Below are positions 1 to 8,571 of a stretch of DNA of 64,000 nucleotides, piece after piece. Both the position numbers and the translations under genes were made by a program. Position 1 is the first letter of the stretch; every line of letters starts with the position of its first letter. Source of the stretch: Herbidospora yilanensis (GTDB taxonomy: Bacteria > Actinomycetota > Actinomycetes > Streptosporangiales > Streptosporangiaceae); NCBI RefSeq assembly GCF_001570565.1, contig NZ_BBXE01000035.1, positions 91,166 to 155,165 on the forward strand. The letters run 5' to 3'. The notes under the pieces were generated by a model. The model made no database searches, was not told the DNA's origin, and was given only the letters and a program-made list of their open reading frames with translations.

Positions 1-1099
1 TGCCGCCGTGCTGCTCCCACACCAGCGCGCCCCGCGTGGGCGGGAGCTGCTGGAGGCCGGTGTTGCGCGGCGAGTCGTTGACCGGGCCGGTGGTCCCGCC
101 GCACGGGAACCAGCCCCGGGGCGCGTTGGCCGCGAAGTCCCAGTCGTTGTAGGCGACGTTGGGGCCGCCGCAGTAGGGCCAGCCGTAGTTGCCCGCGCTG
201 GTGGCGCGGTTCCACTCGTCGTAGGCGGCCGGTCCGCGGTTGGCGATGGTCGCGCCGGCGTCCGGCCCGACCTCGCCCCAATAAAGGGTGTCGCCGCCCT
301 GCTTGTCGACCCAGATCCGGTACGGGTTGCGCGTCCCCATGACGTAGATCTCCGGCCGCGTCCGCGCCGTGCCGGGCGGGAACAGGTTGCCCGCGGGGAT
401 GGTGTAGGTCCCGTCGGCCTCCGGGTGGATGCGGTTGATCTTGCCCCGGAGGTCGTTGGTGTTGCCCGACGTGCGCTGCGCGTCGTACTGGGGGTCGCGG
501 CTGGTGCGCTCGTCGATCGGCGCCATTCCGGCCGAGTCGCCGCCGGAGTTGGTGTTGTCGCCGACCGCGAAGTAGAGGTTGCCGTTGCCGTCCCAGCTCA
601 TCGATCCGGCCGAGTGGCAGCAGAGGTTCCGCTCGGTCGGCCACTCGATGATCATGTCTTCACCGGTCAGCGTGTTGGTACCGGTGGTGAAGGTGAACCG
701 GGAGATCCGGTTCACCAGCGGGGTCACCTTCGGCGAGTAGAAGAGGTAGACCCAGCGGTTGGCCGCGAAGCCCGGGTCGAGGGTGATGCCGATCAGTCCG
801 TCCTCGAACCGGGCGTCGAGCGGGAGGGTGAGGGCGACCGTCGTCGCCCGGGTGGCCGGGTCGTACAGGCGGACCTGGCCGCCGCCGGCGCTGGTGCCGC
901 GGTTGATGTACAGCACCTTGCCGTCGGGCAGCACGGACAGCTCGATGGGCTCGCCCATCGACAGGCCGCCGTCGAGCCGGACCTTCTCGAAACCATTTGT
1001 GGGTGGCGGCGCCGCGTGAGCGGGTGCGGCGGGCACCAGTGCGACGACGATCAGGGCCAGCACACCCAGAATCGCGCGCAGGCGCGGGATACCTGACAT
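1..1099 (-). CDS. Secreted PQQ-type sugar dehydrogenase (glucose/sorbosone dehydrogenase family), 3' part outside window
   Basis: The frame is open from an ATG at 1099 to the window edge (366 codons), so the C-terminus is missing. A signal peptide covers about residues 1-29, ending in AHA-AP. The rest reads as a beta-propeller of the soluble aldose dehydrogenase family. It has LDPGFAANRWVYLFYSP, a CCHSAGSMSWDGNGNLYFA block carrying the probable catalytic His, AVGDNTN, and GTRNPYRIWVD. By family it would oxidise sugars outside the membrane with PQQ, but PQQ use cannot be read from sequence alone. It lies downstream of the GH95-like gene on the same strand, separated by about 130 bases, which fits a shared role in carbohydrate turnover. 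Confidence 0.85.
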   Translation of the reverse strand, partial: MSGIPRLRAILGVLALIVVALVPAAPAHAAPPPTNGFEKVRLDGGLSMGEPIELSVLPDGKVLYINRGTSAGGGQVRLYDPATRATTVALTLPLDARFEDGLIGITLDPGFAANRWVYLFYSPKVTPLVNRISRFTFTTGTNTLTGEDMIIEWPTERNLCCHSAGSMSWDGNGNLYFAVGDNTNSGGDSAGMAPIDERTSRDPQYDAQRTSGNTNDLRGKINRIHPEADGTYTIPAGNLFPPGTARTRPEIYVMGTRNPYRIWVDKQGGDTLYWGEVGPDAGATIANRGPAAYDEWNRATSAGNYGWPYCGGPNVAYNDWDFAANAPRGWFPCGGTTGPVNDSPRNTGLQQLPPTRGALVWEQHGG

Positions 1100-1229
1100 G
1101 GGGTCTCCAGTGCAGGAGGGGACGGGGACGAGACGACGGCCCGTGATCACCGAGAGCCGCCGATGGAGAACGCACCGGTGACCACCCGCCACAAGCGGTC
1201 ACCGGCGCGCTTACTGCCCCTGGGGGTTT

Positions 1230-4200
1230 CTAGACAGGGATCAGATCGAACTGCTCCCATGGTCCGATCGCGGCGCGGTTGGTGACGAGGTTCTGCGACC
1301 CGCCGCCCTCGGCGCAGACGTACTGGTTGTTCACCGTGGCCCGAAGCGAGATCGAGCCGTCGCCGTTGGTCACCACCGCGAAGGTCTCCCACGACCCGGC
1401 CGAGGGCCGGTCGGCCAGCAGCGGCACGTTGCCGCCGCCCTGGTTGGTCACATAGAGGTTGTTGGCCACCGAGCGCAGCGCGATGTTGCCGCCGCCCAGG
1501 TCGACCCGGACGAACTGCTCGGTCGCCCCGGCCGTCGTCTTACCGGCGATCAGCGGAGTGGTCGCGTCGGCGGCCGAGACGAACAGGTTGTTGGCCCGCG
1601 ACCGCAGCGTGTACGTGTTGGCCGGCGTCGACCCCGTGATCACCCGGACCGCGTCGATCATGCCGACCGACGTGGTCTTGTTGACCACCCGGAGCGTGTG
1701 CTGGCCGCTGGACAGGCCCGTCTTGCCGTAGACGACCTGCTGCGCCTGCCGGGCGCCGCTCTGGTAGAGGTTCACGTTCTGCTGGAACACGTTGTCGATG
1801 TAGACGTCGACGTTGCCCATGTCGGAGAACCGTTCCGAGAGGATCTCGATGCCGGTGCCGGTGAACGTGTAGGTCGCGGCGGCGTTGACGGTGGTGCTGT
1901 GGTGGGTGTCGTCGTTGTGGTCGCCGTAGCCTCGGCCCGTGGTCAGGTGCCAGTTCGCGTCGTAGGTGAGCTCGGTGTTGTTGACCAGCCCCGGGGTGCC
2001 GCCGCCGTTGATGCCGAGGGTGGAGGCGGTGCCGCTCAGCGACTTGGCCGCCTGGTTGGCGGTGCCGGTGAGCTGGGTCTGGCTGTAGGCCGACAGCGGC
2101 TTGCCGGTGCGCTCCACCACGTAGACCGTGTTCGCGGCGGTCGCGAAGCTGATCTCAGCGGCCGAGCCGGTGGTGATGATCGCGTTGTCGGAGGTGCGGC
2201 GGACGCGGACCTGCTGGGTGCCCCACGGGTTCACCACGGTGGCCTGCTTGCCGTACAGGGACCTGATGCCGACGTACTTGGTCTCGTCGCCCTCGCGCTC
2301 GGAGGACACGATGAAGCCGTCCTTGGCCAGCAGCGAGAACTTCCCGATGAACGAGGAACCGCTCGGCGCGGCCGGGAAGACCCGGATCTTGTCGTTGTAC
2401 GACTGCATCAGCGACTCGTTCATCGCCGCCATGTGCACGCCGTGGTACTCGAACACGCCGTTGGTGTTGCTGGTGAAGCTGTTCGGGTAGTTCTGGTACC
2501 GCTGCGCCATCGTCTTCATGCCCTGGAAGGCCTGGTCGCCCAGGCCCAGGCGGGCGGCCTGCACGGCGTCGTTGGCCCAGACGTTGCCGTAGGGGTGCGG
2601 ACGCACGTTCCAGGTGTTCAGCGCCGTCTGGTAGTCGGGGAAGCCGATGCCGGTCAGGTTGTACGGCCAGATCATCTCCGCCGCGACGTTCTCGTTGTTG
2701 CGGGTCTGCGAGATCGGCGGCTGGTGCGGCTGGTAGGCGTTGTTGACCACCGAGTAGGGCACCAGGTTGTTCAGGATGTTCTGCAACTCGGTCCGCAGGC
2801 TCGCGTCGACGCCGAGCTGCTGCGCCACCTGGATCGTCACGGGGAACAGGCTGCGGATCGCGGTCAGGTCGGTAAGGGCGTTCCGCACGTTCCAGTACGT
2901 CTCATGGGCGTTGGAGTTGGCGATGTAGTACTGGCCGGTCGAGGCGTCACGGGACACGAAGCTCCGGTAGAACTTCGCGGCCTCGCGCATGAACGGGTAG
3001 GCCGTGTTCGCCAGGTAGGTCGCGTCGTTGGTGTACCGGTAGCGCAGGTACATGTTGTACGCGGCCTCGGCGGCGGTCGACATCGTGTTCTTGGTGTAGT
3101 CGGAATTGACGGTGCCGCGCGCGTTGCCGTCCCAGCCGTAGGTCTCCGGGAGCCAGATGCCGTCGATGCCGTATCTGGTCTGCGTGTACGACTTCAGCGC
3201 GTGGTAATTGCGCGAATGGAGATTGTTGAACACGTCCATCAGGTCGATGTGGTTGGACGCGTAGAACGAGTAGTACACGTGGCGCATGTTCCAGTACCAA
3301 TAGGCGTTGGACCACTTCGACTGGTCTCCGGTGGCACGGAAGACCCCGTTGATGAAGTGGAACGGGTAGTTGCCGTACCCGCCCGCCGCGACGATGTAGT
3401 TGCTCAGGTAGTAGAAGTTCTCCAGGTAGTCGTTGTCGGCGCTGCCGCCGTACTGGACGAACGACTTGCCCCAGAAGTCGTGCCAGAAGTTCTTGAAGCC
3501 GGTGAGCGTGGCGCCGATTCCGGCCGACTTCACATTGGTGAGCTGATTTCGCGCCTGCTGCACCGAGTTGGCCGAGGGAGCGTTCTTCCGGGAGGCCGCG
3601 GTGAACCAGATCGTGTAGTCGTTGTCGGCGGTGATGCTCAGCCGGACGGTGCGCCCGTTGACGGTCGAGGTCGAGTAGTTCGCGCCCTCGACGGTGGCGG
3701 CGAAGGTGTAGCCGAACCCGTTGGCGTCGGTCTGGCCCCGGCTGAACCCGGCGACCGAGGAGTCGTTGAACGTCTGGACGGTGCGCCAGGTGTTCAGGTC
3801 GGGTGTGTCGGCGATGTTCTGGACGGTGTTCGGGTCCCACAGGCCGAGGTCGACCGTGGTGGTGCCGAGCCCGCCGCGGGTGTCCTCGACGCGGATGCCC
3901 ATGACCTCCGAGCCGGGCTGGCCCAGGATCGTCACGGTGCGGTTGTTGTCGTACTTGGTGGTCAGCGTGCCGTCGTACAGGTTGAGGCGCTGCTGGTAGG
4001 TCGTGTAGCCGGTGTCCAGGCCGGGGCTGGTGTTGAGGGTCAGCGTGCCGGCCGCGTAGGTCGACTGCTGGGCCAGGTCGGCGCCGGAGACCTGCATGGT
4101 CATGCCGTTCTGGCTCCAGACCATGGCGCCGGTCCTGCCGTTGCCGACCGTCAGGCCGTAGTTCGGGTTGGTGTTCGGGCGGTTGTAGACGATGTCGTGC

Positions 4201-4355
4201 TTGGACAGATAGCCCGCCCGGTTGACGTTCAGGGCCCCGGCCGACTGGTCGAAGGCGTGGTCGGTCGTGGACGCCAGCGCGGGCGCCGTCACCACTCCCC
4301 CGGCCGCCAGCCCGCCGACGAGCGCTAATGCGGGGAGCGCTCTCAGAAATCTCAT
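1230..4355 (-). CDS. Secreted GH95-like glycoside hydrolase with C-terminal carbohydrate-binding modules
   Basis: 1041 residues with a signal peptide at about 1-28 (ending APALA). The N-terminal beta region (30-300) and long aromatic-rich helical region (about 300-700, for example INGVFRATGDQ, WYWNMRHVYY, PETYGWDGNARG) resemble the GH95/alpha-L-fucosidase-type (alpha/alpha)6 architecture. Residues about 800-915 form a beta-sandwich module (YTFTGTGIEILSERF). Residues about 920-1041 hold three copies of an LRS.aNNLYV repeat, which looks like a beta-trefoil or fascin-like binding module. The enzyme probably acts on plant or fungal polysaccharide outside the cell. The exact family and substrate are uncertain. 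The stop is TAG at 1230. Confidence 0.75.
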   Translation of the reverse strand: MRFLRALPALALVGGLAAGGVVTAPALASTTDHAFDQSAGALNVNRAGYLSKHDIVYNRPNTNPNYGLTVGNGRTGAMVWSQNGMTMQVSGADLAQQSTYAAGTLTLNTSPGLDTGYTTYQQRLNLYDGTLTTKYDNNRTVTILGQPGSEVMGIRVEDTRGGLGTTTVDLGLWDPNTVQNIADTPDLNTWRTVQTFNDSSVAGFSRGQTDANGFGYTFAATVEGANYSTSTVNGRTVRLSITADNDYTIWFTAASRKNAPSANSVQQARNQLTNVKSAGIGATLTGFKNFWHDFWGKSFVQYGGSADNDYLENFYYLSNYIVAAGGYGNYPFHFINGVFRATGDQSKWSNAYWYWNMRHVYYSFYASNHIDLMDVFNNLHSRNYHALKSYTQTRYGIDGIWLPETYGWDGNARGTVNSDYTKNTMSTAAEAAYNMYLRYRYTNDATYLANTAYPFMREAAKFYRSFVSRDASTGQYYIANSNAHETYWNVRNALTDLTAIRSLFPVTIQVAQQLGVDASLRTELQNILNNLVPYSVVNNAYQPHQPPISQTRNNENVAAEMIWPYNLTGIGFPDYQTALNTWNVRPHPYGNVWANDAVQAARLGLGDQAFQGMKTMAQRYQNYPNSFTSNTNGVFEYHGVHMAAMNESLMQSYNDKIRVFPAAPSGSSFIGKFSLLAKDGFIVSSEREGDETKYVGIRSLYGKQATVVNPWGTQQVRVRRTSDNAIITTGSAAEISFATAANTVYVVERTGKPLSAYSQTQLTGTANQAAKSLSGTASTLGINGGGTPGLVNNTELTYDANWHLTTGRGYGDHNDDTHHSTTVNAAATYTFTGTGIEILSERFSDMGNVDVYIDNVFQQNVNLYQSGARQAQQVVYGKTGLSSGQHTLRVVNKTTSVGMIDAVRVITGSTPANTYTLRSRANNLFVSAADATTPLIAGKTTAGATEQFVRVDLGGGNIALRSVANNLYVTNQGGGNVPLLADRPSAGSWETFAVVTNGDGSISLRATVNNQYVCAEGGGSQNLVTNRAAIGPWEQFDLIPV

Positions 4356-4795
4356 GTCATCGATCTCCTGGTCACCACAGCGGATTCAGGGGGTGCGTCC
4401 CTCCGGCAGGGGAGCCGCCGGGCCCCCTCACCGGCGATCGGCGACCGGTATGGGACAGCCCGACGGCCCCTCTGCACAGGCACAGGCCCGACTCGCACTG
4501 TTACCAAGTCGGAACTGTCAGGCGCAGTTAACATTGGATGTCTTCGGGCGTCAATAGCCACCTCTGCTTCACAGACCAGCGATCAGCCGCTTTTTATGTC
4601 GGTTACGAGAAGAAACTCGGTCGGACCGGTCCCAAATACCTCCGATGTCTTGAGATCGTTATCGTCCGTTGACGGTGTCCTTCAGGTGTGCGAGCCTTTC
4701 GGAGCACCCGCACGCGAGTGGCTCCGCGTGCCTTTCGAATTCACCATTCGGGTAGCGGTCGGCGCGCGCTCTCGCGAGCACAGTTAGGAGTCACG
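4356..4795. promoter_or_regulatory. Divergent intergenic region between the GH95-like and ThuA-like genes
   Basis: About 440 bases without a convincing gene. Parts are relatively AT-rich (around 4520-4560 and 4590-4680), as expected for back-to-back promoters of the two secreted-protein genes. Short open frames here lack coding character. I see no clear operator palindrome. The SD for the rightward gene (TAGGAG) is at about 4785-4790. Confidence 0.5.
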
Positions 4796-6916
4796 ATGCG
4801 CCGACTGTTCATGGCGCTGCTCGGGGCGGTCCTGTTAGGGAGCGCGCTCTCCGCCGTGCCGACGGCCGCGGGCGCGGCACCGCTCACGAAGGTCCTCGTC
4901 TTCAGCAAGACCGCCGGGTTCCGGCACGACTCGATCCCCACGGGGATCGCCGCGATCCAGCAGCTGGGCGCCGCCAACGGCTTCACCGTGACGGCCACCG
5001 AGGACGCGGCCCAGTTCACCACGGCCGACCTGGCCCAGTACCAGGCGGTCGTCTGGCTCTCCACCACGGGCGACGTGCTGAACGCGGCCCAGCAGACCGC
5101 GTTCCAGTCGTACATCGCCGGCGGCGGGGGCTACGTCGGCGTGCACGCCGCGGCCGACACCGAATACGACTGGTCCTGGTACGGCGGCCTCGTCGGCGCC
5201 TACTTCGCGAGTCACCCGGCCACCCAGAACGCCGTGGTCAAGGTCGAGGACCGGTCGAACGTGTCGACCTCGCACCTGCCGCGGACCTGGACCCGTCTGG
5301 ACGAGTGGTACGACTACCGCACCAACCCCCGTTCGGTCGCGCGGGTGCTCGCCTCGCTCGACGAATCGACGTACAGCGGCGGTTCGATGGGCAGCGACCA
5401 CCCGATCACCTGGTGCCAGAACTACGGCGGCGGCCGGAGCTGGTACACCGGCATGGGGCACACGCAGGAGACCTTCGCCGACGCCGGCTTCCGGCAGATG
5501 CTCCTGGGCGGCATCCAGATCGCGGCCGGGTTCCGGGCGGCCGACTGCCGCCCCGAGACCGGCTACACCCCGCTCTTCGACGGCACCCAGGCCGGCCTCG
5601 ACCGGTGGCGGCAGGCGGGACCCGGCGGCTTCACCCTGGCGAACGGCACCCTGACCTCGTTCGGCGGCATGGGCCTGCTCTGGTATCCGGTCTCCACCTT
5701 CGCCGACTACTCGCTCAAGGCCGACTGGATGATGCCGGGCGACGACAACGGCGGCGTCTTCATCGGCTTCCCCGACCCGCAGGGCGACCCGTGGAAACCG
5801 GTCGACCAGGGCCACGAGATCCAGATCGACGCCACCGACGCCGACCCCTCGCGCACCACCGGCTCGGTCTACGGCCTGTCGGCCCCCGACGCCGCGCTCC
5901 GCGACGCCGCCCTCAACCCGCCGGGGACGTGGAACGCCTACGAGATCAAGGTGACCGGCACCCGCATCGAGATCTGGCTCAACGGCGTCAAGATCAACGA
6001 CTACACCAGCTCCCGCGCGATCCAGAACGGCTACATCGGCCTGCAGAACGACGGCGCCGGCCTGGACGTCAACTACCGCGACATCCGGATCAAGGGCGAC
6101 GCCACCACCCCGCCGCCGCAGCCGGCCGACCTGGCCCGGGGCAAGATCGCGACCGCCTCCAGCGTCGAGCCCGGGAGTGCTCACGTGGCCGCCAACGCGG
6201 TCGACGGCGACACCGCCACCCGCTGGGGCTCGGCCTACGCCGACCCGCAGTGGATCACGGTCGACCTGGGGGCCTTGTACCACCTCAGCCGGGTCCGCCT
6301 GAACTGGGAGGCGGCCTACGGGCGGCAGTACCGCGTGGAGGTCTCCCCCGACAACACGACCTGGACGACGGTCTCCACGCAGACCGCCTCCGACGGCGAG
6401 ATCGACGACCTCACCGTCTCGGGCACGGGCCGCTACGTCCGGATCCACGGCACCCAGCGCGCCCTCACCGCCTACGGCTACTCGCTGTGGGACCTGAACG
6501 TCTACGGAACCCCCGCCACCGGCGGGCCGGCCCTGCTCTCCCGGAGCCGTCCGGTGACGGTCTCCAGCGTCGAACCCGGCAGCGCGCACGCGGGCGCCAA
6601 CGCGGTCGACGGCGACACCGCGACCCGCTGGGGCTCGGCCTACGCCGACCCTCAGTGGATCACGGTCGACCTGGGCCAGACCCGTACGATCAACCGAGTC
6701 CGTCTCCAGTGGGAGACCGCCTACGGCCGGCAGTACCGCGTGGAGACGTCCACGAACAACAGCACCTGGACGACGGTCTCCACCCAGACCGCCTCCGACG
6801 GCGGCGTCGACGACCTGACGGTCAACGGCGCCGGCCGCTACGTGCGGGTCTACGGCACCCAGCGGGCCACCGCCTGGGGCTACTCGCTCTGGGAGTTCGA
6901 CGTCTACGGCTCGTAG
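4796..6916 (+). CDS. Secreted ThuA-like / DUF1080 / double discoidin-domain protein
   Basis: 706 residues from the ATG at 4796, chosen because TAGGAG sits 5 bases upstream and a signal peptide follows at once (residues 1-29, ending AGA-AP). Residues about 30-245 are a ThuA-like domain (VLVFSKTAGFRHDSI, GVHAAADTEYDW, WYTGMGHTQETF). About 253-440 are a DUF1080 (3-keto-glycoside hydrolase-like, LamG fold) domain (GVFIGFPDPQGDPW, GHEIQIDATDAD). Two F5/8-type C (discoidin) domains occupy about 445-575 and 580-706 and are almost identical to each other. ThuA and DUF1080 families are linked to sugar-oxidation and disaccharide catabolism. The specific substrate is unknown. It is divergent from the GH95-like gene. 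Confidence 0.85.
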   Translation: MRRLFMALLGAVLLGSALSAVPTAAGAAPLTKVLVFSKTAGFRHDSIPTGIAAIQQLGAANGFTVTATEDAAQFTTADLAQYQAVVWLSTTGDVLNAAQQTAFQSYIAGGGGYVGVHAAADTEYDWSWYGGLVGAYFASHPATQNAVVKVEDRSNVSTSHLPRTWTRLDEWYDYRTNPRSVARVLASLDESTYSGGSMGSDHPITWCQNYGGGRSWYTGMGHTQETFADAGFRQMLLGGIQIAAGFRAADCRPETGYTPLFDGTQAGLDRWRQAGPGGFTLANGTLTSFGGMGLLWYPVSTFADYSLKADWMMPGDDNGGVFIGFPDPQGDPWKPVDQGHEIQIDATDADPSRTTGSVYGLSAPDAALRDAALNPPGTWNAYEIKVTGTRIEIWLNGVKINDYTSSRAIQNGYIGLQNDGAGLDVNYRDIRIKGDATTPPPQPADLARGKIATASSVEPGSAHVAANAVDGDTATRWGSAYADPQWITVDLGALYHLSRVRLNWEAAYGRQYRVEVSPDNTTWTTVSTQTASDGEIDDLTVSGTGRYVRIHGTQRALTAYGYSLWDLNVYGTPATGGPALLSRSRPVTVSSVEPGSAHAGANAVDGDTATRWGSAYADPQWITVDLGQTRTINRVRLQWETAYGRQYRVETSTNNSTWTTVSTQTASDGGVDDLTVNGAGRYVRVYGTQRATAWGYSLWEFDVYGS

Positions 6917-6929
6917 ACGCATGAGAGCG

Positions 6930-6960
6930 GCCCCCCTCGTCTTGCGGGCGAGGGGGGCTT
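6930..6960 (+). terminator. Hairpin terminator after the ThuA-like gene
   Basis: A perfect 10-bp stem (6930-6939 with 6949-6958, GCCCCCCTCG arm) with a 9-base loop starts 13 bases after the stop codon. There is no long T-run, as is common in high-GC actinomycetes. Confidence 0.7.
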
Positions 6961-6975
6961 CGTGGATGGGAGTGG

Positions 6976-7000
6976 CCCCCTCGTCCCGGGGACGAGGGGG
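6976..7000. terminator. Second, bidirectional hairpin terminator
   Basis: A perfect 10-bp stem (CCCCCTCGTC at 6976-6985 with 6991-7000) and a 5-base loop lie between the convergent ThuA-like and chitinase genes. It shares its CCCCCTCG core with the preceding hairpin, so the two look like duplicates serving opposite strands. Confidence 0.7.
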
Positions 7001-7024
7001 ACTTCCCCGTTGCGGGGCTCCGGG

Positions 7025-8389
7025 CTAGAAGCCGGCCGTGACGCGGGTGAAGTCCCAGTTGGCCTGGGCGACGCCCGAGCAGGTGTCGTTCAGGCCGCCC
7101 GAGCAGGGGCGGTCGCGGTTGACCGACCAGAAGGCCAGCCGGCCGAGGCCGCGGGCGCGGGCCCAGTCGCGGATCTGGGTCCAGGTGGCGACCGTGGTGA
7201 CCTCGCTGTTGTCGGAGTAGCCGTTCATGCCCGAGATGCCCATGCGGGCGTAGGCCTGCGCGTCGGTGTAGCCCCACAGGGACTTGAGCTGGTTCTTCAG
7301 CCCTTCGGACGCGCTGACGGTGGCGTTGTAGATGTTGGAGGCGCCGAAGTTGAACGGCATGAGGGTGTAGTTGTCGATCGGCACGTTCAGCGCGCGGGCC
7401 TGCTGGAGGAAGCGGGCCTCGGCGCCGGCCGGGCCGGACTGGCTCGTGCCGATGGTGACGACGACGCGGACGTTCGGATTGTTCTGCTTGATGATCTTGA
7501 TGCCGTTGAGGATGCGGTCCTGGACGGTGTAGTTCCCCATCTCGTCGGTGTTCTCGACGTCGAAGTCGACCACGTTCGGCCCGTGGGCGTTGATGACCTG
7601 CTGCACGGCGCCGGCGAAGGCGTCCGGGGTGGAGCAGTTCGGGCCGAGCTTGTTACCGGACCAGCCGCCGAAGGAGATCTGGACCTGGCCGCCCGCGGCC
7701 TTGATGGCGTTGATCGTCGACTGGTCGGTGCCGCCGGTCAGGGGGCGCTGGCCGTCCCAGCGCGGCACGCAGCCGCCGCCGGACAGGATGAAGGCCATCG
7801 TGAAGGAGCGCACACCGGTCTGGCTCATGATCGAGGTGGCGCTGGGCGGGCTGCCCCAGCCGAGGTAGAGGTAGGGCGTGCCGGGGAACCTGGCCGGGTT
7901 GCCGGGGTCGGGGTTGCCGCCGCCGGTCGGGAGGGTCCAGCGCTGGTTGGCGCCGGCGAAGCAGTCCCAGATCTGGAGCGGGGTGCCGTCGGCCGAGGAG
8001 TTGCCGGTGGCGTCGAGGCACTTGCCGAGGGCGCGCAGGGTGCCGTCGGCCTGCGGGGTCCAGTTCTGGGCGGCGCTGCCGTTGCAGTCGTAGAGCTGCA
8101 CGCGGGTGCCGTTGGCCGTGCCGGCGGCGGCGACGTCGAGGCACTTGCCGAGGGCGCGGATGGTCTGGCCCTGGCCGGTCGTCCACTGCTGGGCGTTGGT
8201 GCCGTTGCAGGTGTAGAGCTGGATGGTGGTGCCGTTGGCGGGGTTGGCGGCGGCGACGTCGACACACTTGCCGCCGAATCCGGTGATCTGCCCGACCGCC
8301 GCCTGGGCGGGGGCCGCGACGACACCGGTGAGCACGAGCGCGGCGGCGCTCAGCACGGCTCCGGCGCGCAACAGTAAGCGGAGGCGCAT
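7025..8389 (-). CDS. Secreted GH18 chitinase with N-terminal ricin-type lectin domain
   Basis: 454 residues. Signal peptide 1-30 (APAQA). Residues 31-152 form a ricin-type beta-trefoil (CBM13) with three QxW repeats at 67-69, 108-110 and 149-151 and paired cysteines. A short GGGNPDPGN linker follows. Residues about 168-454 are a GH18 catalytic domain of the bacterial ChiC/chitinase-D-like type. It has the SFGGWSG strand and the DxDxE signature D275-F-D277-V-E279, where E279 is the expected proton donor. It should hydrolyse chitin outside the cell. A CBM13 on the N-terminal side of a GH18 is less common than a CBM5/12 or fibronectin arrangement. Confidence 0.92.
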   Translation of the reverse strand: MRLRLLLRAGAVLSAAALVLTGVVAAPAQAAVGQITGFGGKCVDVAAANPANGTTIQLYTCNGTNAQQWTTGQGQTIRALGKCLDVAAAGTANGTRVQLYDCNGSAAQNWTPQADGTLRALGKCLDATGNSSADGTPLQIWDCFAGANQRWTLPTGGGNPDPGNPARFPGTPYLYLGWGSPPSATSIMSQTGVRSFTMAFILSGGGCVPRWDGQRPLTGGTDQSTINAIKAAGGQVQISFGGWSGNKLGPNCSTPDAFAGAVQQVINAHGPNVVDFDVENTDEMGNYTVQDRILNGIKIIKQNNPNVRVVVTIGTSQSGPAGAEARFLQQARALNVPIDNYTLMPFNFGASNIYNATVSASEGLKNQLKSLWGYTDAQAYARMGISGMNGYSDNSEVTTVATWTQIRDWARARGLGRLAFWSVNRDRPCSGGLNDTCSGVAQANWDFTRVTAGF

Positions 8390-8496
8390 GGGGGGTCTCT
8401 TTCCGACGGGCGAGTACGGGGAGAGGAGAGCCCGGCCGTTGCTTCTCCTCTTAAATTAACTCGGATGGAACACCCTCCTACAGACCCCTGTCAATA

Positions 8497-8507
8497 GGAA
8501 AGTTTCC
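8497..8507. promoter_or_regulatory. Candidate operator palindrome upstream of the chitinase gene
   Basis: A perfect odd palindrome, GGAAA-G-TTTCC, about 110 bases upstream of the chitinase start in an AT-rich stretch (8445-8520). The shape fits a LacI- or GntR-type operator. It does not match the TGGTCnnGACC direct repeats I know from Streptomyces chitinase promoters. Function is inferred. Confidence 0.4.
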
Positions 8508-8571
8508 GAATTAATTCACCCGCCGATCGCCTTCGGAAGCGGTTGAACTGCGGGAATGCGCTCTCCTGTCA

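Noticed and set aside
1698..4328. Very long open frame opposite the GH95-like gene
   Set aside because: Antisense shadow of high-GC codons: Val/Gly/Arg/Asp-rich, no domain, while the other strand has a signal peptide and clear homology.
4835..6922. Long open frames antisense to and in another frame of the ThuA-like gene
   Set aside because: No homology and Arg/Pro/Gly-rich content typical of GC shadows.
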